Shown one piece after another: positions 7,108 through 10,942 of a stretch of DNA of 10,942 nt (positions within the stretch are counted from its first letter, which is position 1; every line of letters starts with the position of its first letter). Under the pieces are notes generated by a model. It was not told where the DNA came from and did not search any database. It was given only the letters and a program-made list of their open reading frames with translations. A program made the position numbers and the translations under genes. The stretch spans positions 1 through 10,942 of the forward strand of contig JACQPI010000115.1 of NCBI GenBank assembly GCA_016207585.1, given 5' to 3'. The stretch comes from Elusimicrobiota bacterium. GTDB taxonomy: Bacteria > Elusimicrobiota > Elusimicrobia > UBA1565 > JACRDR01.

Positions 7108-7199
7108 CCGGGAACGCGCTTGCCCAAGTCTTGCGCCTGCAGCCATGCCAGACGCGAGGCGGGAGAGTCGTCCAACGCGGCGAATATTTGCTTGATCAC
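7104..7199 (-). CDS. Small ORF (31 aa) overlapping both neighbours by 4 bases
   Basis: A GTG at 7199 overlaps the TGA stop of the CopD-like gene (GTGA), and the ORF ends in a TGA that overlaps the ATG of the cytochrome gene (ATGA). The peptide begins MIKQIFAALDDSPASRLAWL and ends in VPG. It has no signal peptide, membrane segment or cysteine. Exact coupling on both sides fills the only gap between the two genes, and the translation looks protein-like. I do not recognise it. It could be a true small protein, a remnant of a larger gene, or a translational bridge for the next gene. No Shine-Dalgarno is evident. Confidence 0.45.
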   Translation of the reverse strand: MIKQIFAALDDSPASRLAWLQAQDLGKRVPG

Positions 7200-7675
7200 G
7201 GGTTCATCCGGAGGACGGCAGAAAGCAGGACGATCGCCAGGCCCAATAGCAGACTGACGCGCGCCCAGAAAACGAGCCTGCGGTTGAGGGCTTGAAACTC
7301 TTTGGAGCCGGGCTTAAGCTCCGAAAGTTGAGGCCCCCACGCGATGGAGTGCAGAAAGCTCAGGACGAGGATGGCCGCCACCAACAGGAGCTTGGCCAAC
7401 AAGGCCTTTCCGTAAGTTCCCTGGAACAGATGCTGGAGCGGAGGGCCCATGCTGGTCAGCTTGTAAAAGCCGGTGGCCAAAAGCGCCGCGACGCAGACCG
7501 CCTCGACCGTTTGGAGCCGCTTGCCGGCCGTCCTCATGACGGGGCCGCGGGACTCCGAGTCCAGGGCCGCGCGCAAGGCCGGGTGGAATATGGCCGCCAG
7601 GGCGATCATGCCGCCGATCCATGTGATGGCGGCCAGCAGGTGAATGCCGTGAACCAGCGTATCGAGCCAATACAC
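7196..7675 (-). CDS. CopD-like four-helix integral membrane protein
   Basis: A 159-residue inner-membrane protein with four predicted helices at about 5-33, 54-74, 88-110 and 131-155. The opening LVHGIHLLAAITWIGGMI and the GTYGKALLAKLLLVAAIL stretch resemble the CopD (copper resistance D) domain. H9 and H12 in helix 1 and H109 in helix 3 are possible metal or heme ligands, and H31 and H82 lie near helix ends. The start is GTG at 7675 with no clear ribosome site; TAGAAT (7687-7682) just upstream resembles a -10, which would leave almost no leader. It is the first gene of the - strand group and is coupled by GTGA to the small ORF. In this setting it may be a redox or heme-binding partner of the cytochrome rather than a copper importer, which is inference. 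Confidence 0.75.
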   Translation of the reverse strand: MYWLDTLVHGIHLLAAITWIGGMIALAAIFHPALRAALDSESRGPVMRTAGKRLQTVEAVCVAALLATGFYKLTSMGPPLQHLFQGTYGKALLAKLLLVAAILVLSFLHSIAWGPQLSELKPGSKEFQALNRRLVFWARVSLLLGLAIVLLSAVLRMNP

Positions 7676-7712
7676 GCTGCTATTCTATCGAATTTTAGGC
7701 GGAATTTCTTGG

Positions 7713-7822
7713 ATTGCGTCCGGCGTGGCCGATCCGTTGCGCGATTTCAGGTTGGGGCGGGCGCCGATTTCGCCCTGTACGCCGCCAAGAGCGGCGGCCG
7801 CAACCGCGTCGTAAAGGCATGA
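7713..7822 (+). pseudogene. Decayed C-terminal fragment of a GGDEF (diguanylate cyclase) domain
   Basis: The frame ending at the TGA of 7820-7822 reads ADFALYAAKSGGRNRVVKA, which fits the consensus end of GGDEF domains (AD.ALY.AK..GRNRV). Just upstream the match shifts frame: the frame starting at 7713 reads IASGVADPLRDFRLGRA, reminiscent of the preceding strand and helix (S.GVA ... LL.RAD), with the shift near 7761-7766. There is no start codon, no GGDEF signature and no room for the domain, because the divergent CopD-like gene begins at 7675. I read this as the leftover tail of a deleted gene. It is non-coding spacer now and probably holds the promoter of the gene at 7851. Confidence 0.5.
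7780..7796. repeat. GC-rich hairpin in the leader of the 7851 gene
   Basis: CGCCGC (7780-7785) pairs with GCGGCG (7791-7796) around CAAGA. It lies inside the GGDEF remnant, so it may only reflect codon composition. No T-run follows. Confidence 0.25.
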
Positions 7823-7850
7823 ACTGTCTCAAACGGGAGGCGAGTCAGGT

Positions 7851-8183
7851 ATGAAGACGACCTTAAGCCGCGTCAGAAAAAACGCCAAGGGGAAGACGAT
7901 CCGGTTCGACGTTCCAAGTCCCGAGGTCGGGGTGGATTACCCGCGCGAGGGAGAGAACATCACCGGAAGCCACTACGCATTCAGAATCAGCGTGGGCCTC
8001 CCCGTTACGGAGGTGGAGATATCCCTCAATCGCGGCGACTGGAAACCCTGCCGGCCGGCCCTCGGATTCTGGTGGTATGATTGGACCGGCTTCGGCGCGG
8101 GAGACTACGAACTCCAGGTCCGCGCCTGCGACGCGCAGGGCGCGTCTAAAATCCCCGTCGCGCGGAGATTTCGGGTCCTCTAG
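7851..8183 (+). CDS. Small beta-rich conserved-looking protein of unknown function
   Basis: A 110-residue protein with no signal peptide, no membrane segment and a basic N-terminus. From residue about 25 it alternates short strands and turns: GSHYAFRISV, VTEVEISLNRGDWKPC, a WWYDWTGFGAGDYELQVRA block and a closing VARRFRVL strand. This pattern resembles an immunoglobulin/fibronectin type III or glycan-binding-like sandwich, with the aromatic WWYDW cluster as a possible ligand face; the family call is a guess. A GGGAGG at 7835-7840 sits 10 bases before the ATG, slightly far for a ribosome site. A nucleotidyltransferase gene follows 65 bases downstream on the same strand, so the pair may form one unit concerned with sugar or polysaccharide metabolism. 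Confidence 0.65.
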   Translation: MKTTLSRVRKNAKGKTIRFDVPSPEVGVDYPREGENITGSHYAFRISVGLPVTEVEISLNRGDWKPCRPALGFWWYDWTGFGAGDYELQVRACDAQGASKIPVARRFRVL

Positions 8184-8248
8184 CGGCACCTTCGTTGCGC
8201 GCTTTCCCAGGGGGGCCTTCCATCGTCGCGGCATCGGTCCGAGCGCAA

Positions 8249-9208
8249 ATGAAAATTTCATCCCAGGATCATCGTTGGGCCATCGTCCTAGCCGGCGGGG
8301 AAGGCGAGCGGATGCGGCGCGTCGTTCGTTCGTGGATCGGGGAGCATCGCCCGAAACAGTACTGCGCTTTTACCGGCAAGAAGTCCATGTTGGAACACAC
8401 GCTGCGCCGCGCGGGACATCTTGTCGCGCCGGAAAGGGTCGTGACCGTCATCGGGCAGGGGCACCGCGCCTATATGAACTCGGCCTTGACGGGGTCCTTT
8501 CCGGGGCGGCTTATCGAACAGCCGGCCAATCGGGGGACGCTGCCCGGCATATTGCTGCCGCTGTCCTACATTCTGTCGAGGGATCCCGCGGCGACCGTCC
8601 TCATATTCCCCTCGGATCACTTCGTATACCCCTTGGAGCCTTTCCTCGATCGAGTGGCCGCCATGGCCGCGTGCGCCGATCGCGCCGCCTCGCCATTCAT
8701 CCTCTTGGGCGCGGTTCCCGACCGGCCCGAGCCGGAATACGGTTGGATCGAGCCGGCCGATCGAATCGAGGGTTTCGATGGCTTCCGCAAGATAGCCCGA
8801 TTTTACGAGAAGCCGGCGGCGGAATCGGCCCGCGCTTTCTTCATGAGCAAATTCCTGTGGAATACCATGATCATGGCCGCCCGGGCCCGGAGCCTGTGGG
8901 ACGTGGCGGCTGGCTTCTATCCAGATCTGGCGCGAAGGTTCGAGGCGTTGCGCGCCGCCATGGGGACTCCCATGGAATCGAGCGCGCTCGAGGTGGTCTA
9001 CCACGGCATGCCCAGCGTCGATTTCTCCCACGGGATCGTCGAAAAAGCCGTCGATCGGGAGGCGGTGGCGGCGCTGGAGGACGTGGCCTGGAGCGATTGG
9101 GGGCAGCCGAGCCGGATCGTGGATACCCTGACGCGCATCGGGCGGCGCCCGGTCTTCCCGTATCCGGAGATTCTTTCTCCGGTGACGGCGGGATCGGCCC
9201 GGCGATGA
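8249..9208 (+). CDS. Sugar-1-phosphate nucleotidyltransferase, GDP-mannose pyrophosphorylase type
   Basis: A 319-residue cytoplasmic enzyme expected to join a sugar-1-phosphate to an NTP, most likely mannose-1-phosphate plus GTP. Family marks in order are the nucleotide loop LAGGEGERM (14-22), RPKQY with K36, ANRGT (93-97), FPSDHF with metal-binding D123 (120-125), EYGWIEP (163-169), FYEKP (185-189), LWNTMI (203-208), SVDFSHGIVEK (256-266) and DVAWSDWG (278-285). It lacks the C-terminal cupin (phosphomannose isomerase) half of bifunctional enzymes, so only the transferase is present. The start ATG at 8249 puts the nucleotide loop at the normal distance. A TTG at 8195 would add 18 residues without a ribosome site. 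Neither start has a clear Shine-Dalgarno. GDP-mannose would feed surface polysaccharide or glycoprotein synthesis, but no glycosyltransferase is in view. Confidence 0.87.
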   Translation: MKISSQDHRWAIVLAGGEGERMRRVVRSWIGEHRPKQYCAFTGKKSMLEHTLRRAGHLVAPERVVTVIGQGHRAYMNSALTGSFPGRLIEQPANRGTLPGILLPLSYILSRDPAATVLIFPSDHFVYPLEPFLDRVAAMAACADRAASPFILLGAVPDRPEPEYGWIEPADRIEGFDGFRKIARFYEKPAAESARAFFMSKFLWNTMIMAARARSLWDVAAGFYPDLARRFEALRAAMGTPMESSALEVVYHGMPSVDFSHGIVEKAVDREAVAALEDVAWSDWGQPSRIVDTLTRIGRRPVFPYPEILSPVTAGSARR

Positions 9209-9223
9209 TGCGCGCGGCTTAGC

Positions 9224-9255
9224 GGCTGTCTAAATGCGGCCTGGCCGCCGCAGCC
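9224..9255. terminator. Possible bidirectional terminator hairpin between convergent genes
   Basis: In the 77-base gap, GCGGC-CTG-GCCGC (9236-9248) forms a short strong hairpin, and GGCTG (9224-9228) can pair with CAGCC (9251-9255) outside it. There is no T-run on either side, so termination here is only suggested by position between two gene ends. Confidence 0.3.
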
Positions 9256-9285
9256 CTCACACAATGCCTAATTTCCGTTAAGGAC

Positions 9286-9777
9286 CTAGCGAGGCCCTTG
9301 TCTGTTCGCGTCGACATTCTTGGACTTCGTCTCAAAGAGTTCTTTTAAGCTTTTTTGCTGTTCCTCGAACGCTTCTCGCTTGTCCATCTTCCTGGCCCGA
9401 GAATCGTAGCTGAGAAAATCCACGAGCCTGTCCTCGTCCGCTTTGTCCAGTTGGATTCCTCGGCCCTTCATTTTGAAATGCATCCTGCGCACATAGCGCC
9501 TCCAGTCGTCCCGGTCGGCATAGGGGGCGTTGAGCGGACGCGCCGTCGTATGGCAGGAACCGCAGACGGCCAGGAAAAACCGGTAATTCTCCTTTTGCCT
9601 TTCGGGATAGCCGGACACATCCACGGTGGAGGACCCCAGGTCGTAGTAATACGGCGGGACGGTTTTTACGGAGGCGGCCGGTTTCTCCGGCGAGGAGGAT
9701 TCTTTCCCCCGGCCGCAGGCCGCCGTGGACAGCCCCGCCAGAAAGAGGACGGCCAGGCCGGACCGGCGCCCCCTCAT
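9286..9777 (-). CDS. Monoheme cytochrome c, probable lipoprotein
   Basis: A 163-residue exported cytochrome. A short positive start (MRGRR) and hydrophobic core lead to a lipobox-like LSTAAC with C21 as the possible lipidated cysteine (T at -3 is off-consensus). A Ser/Pro linker follows, then the heme motif C72-G-S-C75-H76. M99 and M103 in RRMHFKMKGRG are candidates for the sixth ligand, and DEDRLVDFLSYDSRARK is a terminal cytochrome helix. The last 30 residues are charged and probably helical. The ATG overlaps the stop of the NrfD-like gene as ATGA (9777-9774), which fixes the start and indicates translational coupling. The role is likely passing electrons from the membrane quinol-oxidising complex to a terminal oxidase or other acceptor in the periplasm, similar to ActE of alternative complex III. 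That assignment is inference from context. Confidence 0.85.
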   Translation of the reverse strand: MRGRRSGLAVLFLAGLSTAACGRGKESSSPEKPAASVKTVPPYYYDLGSSTVDVSGYPERQKENYRFFLAVCGSCHTTARPLNAPYADRDDWRRYVRRMHFKMKGRGIQLDKADEDRLVDFLSYDSRARKMDKREAFEEQQKSLKELFETKSKNVDANRQGPR

Positions 9778-10942
9778 GACGGGAAATAGGTGTGGAGTCT
9801 CGCCACGACCTCCTCCTCGGCCTGTTCTTTTCCCTCCCGCACCTCCCAGATGGAGACGATGGGAAACACCCGGGTGAACAGCGCATAGAGCATGATGAAC
9901 GTCGATAGGCACCCCGCGAAGAGCGATATCTCCACCCAACTGGGCGCGTAACCGCCGGTCGCATAGGGCAGCCGGGGTCTGACCAGCGTCGGCACCACGA
10001 TCAAAAACCTCTCCAGCCACATGCCCACGCACACGGTTGAGGAGGCGATCACCGTCCCCCGCACCGTCTTTCCCCAGGGAGAGACCAGGACGCCGAATGG
10101 AATCACGAAGCAGGTGACGGCCATCAGCCAGAACGCGGGCGCGTAGGGCCCGCTGAGCTTCGAGTCGAAGATCACCATGTGTTCGGGCTCGCCGCCGTAC
10201 CAGGTCGTCAGGTACTCGGAGAAGGTAAAGTAGAACCATAGGCAGCTCATCACCAGCAGGAGCTTGCCCAGATTCTCGAAATGTATCGCCCGCAGGTAGT
10301 TCTCCAGGCCATAGCCCTTCCGGAGGATCGCCATGGCGAGAATGAGCGCCGCGATGCCGGAGAAGATGGCGCCGACCACGAAGTAGGGGCCGAAGATGGT
10401 CGAGTGCCACATCGGCTGCACCGTCATGCTGAACACGTAGGAGACCACGGTGTGGACGCTGACCGCGACGGGGATCACCAGGATGGCCATGATGGCGATG
10501 CAGCTCTCCAGGACTTTCCGTTCCTCGCGGCTGCCGCTCCAGCCCAAGGAAAGCAACTCGTAAAGGGCCTTGCGCCAGCCCTGAGCGCGGTCTCTGAGGA
10601 TGGCGATGTCCGGGATCAGGGGCAGGTAGAGATAGAGGGTGCTGCCCGTCAGATAGGTGGTGATGCTGCAGACGTCCCACAAGAGCGGCGATTGGAGGCG
10701 GCCCGCGAGGAACACGTTGAGAGCCCGGTCGGGGCGGCCCAAATCCAGAATGATGTTGCCCGCCCCGAAGACGAGCACCAAGACCGTGATCACCTCCGCC
10801 GAGCGCGTGATGGAGCGCCTCCACTCCGCCTGGACGATCCTGAGTATTGCCGAGATCAGGGTTCCCGCGTGCGAGATGCCGTTGAATAAAACGATATTGG
10901 TGATATAGAATCCCCTAAAGACCGGATTGTTGAGCCCCGTCA
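9774..10942 (-). CDS. NrfD/PsrC-family membrane subunit, ActC/ActF-like (5' end outside window)
   Basis: The frame stays open to the window edge, so the GTG at 10793 is internal; 388 residues are visible. It begins TGLNNPVFRGFYITNIVLF and continues GISHAGTLISAILR, then QAEWRRSITRSAE, matching the first visible helix and loop of the ActC/ActF subunits of alternative complex III. About nine transmembrane helices are seen, including PMWHSTIFGPYFVVGAIFSG, SCLWFYFTFSEYLTTWYGG and WLERFLIVVPTL. The protein ends with a charged tail (WEVREGKEQAEEEVV). NrfD-type subunits bind quinol in the inner membrane and pass electrons to Fe-S or heme partners. The monoheme cytochrome directly after it supports a quinol:cytochrome c oxidoreductase; other NrfD complexes (PsrC, QrcD types) are not excluded. 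The expected ActA, ActB and ActD genes are not in view. Confidence 0.88.
   Translation of the reverse strand, partial: TGLNNPVFRGFYITNIVLFNGISHAGTLISAILRIVQAEWRRSITRSAEVITVLVLVFGAGNIILDLGRPDRALNVFLAGRLQSPLLWDVCSITTYLTGSTLYLYLPLIPDIAILRDRAQGWRKALYELLSLGWSGSREERKVLESCIAIMAILVIPVAVSVHTVVSYVFSMTVQPMWHSTIFGPYFVVGAIFSGIAALILAMAILRKGYGLENYLRAIHFENLGKLLLVMSCLWFYFTFSEYLTTWYGGEPEHMVIFDSKLSGPYAPAFWLMAVTCFVIPFGVLVSPWGKTVRGTVIASSTVCVGMWLERFLIVVPTLVRPRLPYATGGYAPSWVEISLFAGCLSTFIMLYALFTRVFPIVSIWEVREGKEQAEEEVVARLHTYFPS

Noticed and set aside
7108..7146. Alternative upstream ATG start (7146) for the CsgG-like cytochrome
   Set aside because: It would put 13 residues before a normal signal peptide and ignores the ATGA coupling at 7107, which looks like the true start.
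7292..7712. Upstream part of the + strand frame that ends in the GGDEF-like tail
   Set aside because: It is antisense to the CopD-like gene and has no GGDEF similarity; only the last ~110 bases outside that gene look like a relic.
8195..8248. TTG start giving 18 extra residues on the nucleotidyltransferase
   Set aside because: No ribosome site, rare start codon, and the ATG at 8249 already places the nucleotide-binding loop at the usual distance from the N-terminus.
8077..9222. A 381-codon + strand frame overlapping the nucleotidyltransferase
   Set aside because: It is Arg/Gly-rich without motifs, while the overlapping frame has the complete nucleotidyltransferase signature set.
9286..10824. 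A single 512-codon - strand frame covering both the cytochrome and the NrfD-like region
   Set aside because: Only its last 163 codons (from the ATG at 9777) are protein-like. The upstream part is the wrong frame of the NrfD-like gene, which shows clear transmembrane helices in the other frame.

Overview
The window comes from a GC-rich (roughly 60-65% by eye), Gram-negative-type bacterium. Evidence for this is two exported c-type cytochromes, one of them a probable lipoprotein, and an NrfD-type quinol-interacting membrane subunit like those of alternative complex III. I cannot name the species. An environmental, poorly cultured phylum (for example Elusimicrobiota) is only a guess. Coding density is high. 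There are no tRNA or rRNA genes, CRISPR arrays or insertion sequences that I can recognise.

Region 1 (1-4980, + strand) is a tight catabolic operon: the C-terminal part of an NCS1 nucleobase/allantoin-type permease, then dihydropyrimidinase/hydantoinase, an aldehyde dehydrogenase, and a class III aminotransferase of the AGXT2/beta-alanine type. Together they suggest reductive pyrimidine breakdown: uptake, ring opening of dihydrouracil, transamination of beta-alanine and oxidation of malonate semialdehyde. The first enzyme (dihydropyrimidine dehydrogenase) and the third (beta-ureidopropionase) are not in the window and may lie upstream.

Region 2 (7675 down to about 5075, - strand) reads in order: a four-helix CopD-like membrane protein; a 31-codon small ORF joined to both neighbours by 4-base start/stop overlaps; an exported protein that fuses a CsgG/FlgO-like domain to a monoheme cytochrome c; and, 65 bases later, a radical SAM/SPASM enzyme resembling the NirJ/AhbC/AhbD heme-modifying group. 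A hairpin-plus-T-run terminator closes the unit. The start codon of the radical SAM gene lies inside a perfect 8-bp inverted repeat. This heme/redox-flavoured cluster is the least conventional part of the window.

Region 3 (7676-9208, + strand) holds an apparent decayed tail of a GGDEF (diguanylate cyclase) gene, a small beta-rich protein of unknown function, and a sugar-1-phosphate nucleotidyltransferase of the GDP-mannose pyrophosphorylase type.

Region 4 (10942 down to 9286, - strand) is the 3' end of a respiratory operon: an NrfD/ActC-like polytopic membrane subunit (cut by the window edge) whose stop codon overlaps the start of a monoheme cytochrome c. It runs convergently towards the nucleotidyltransferase.
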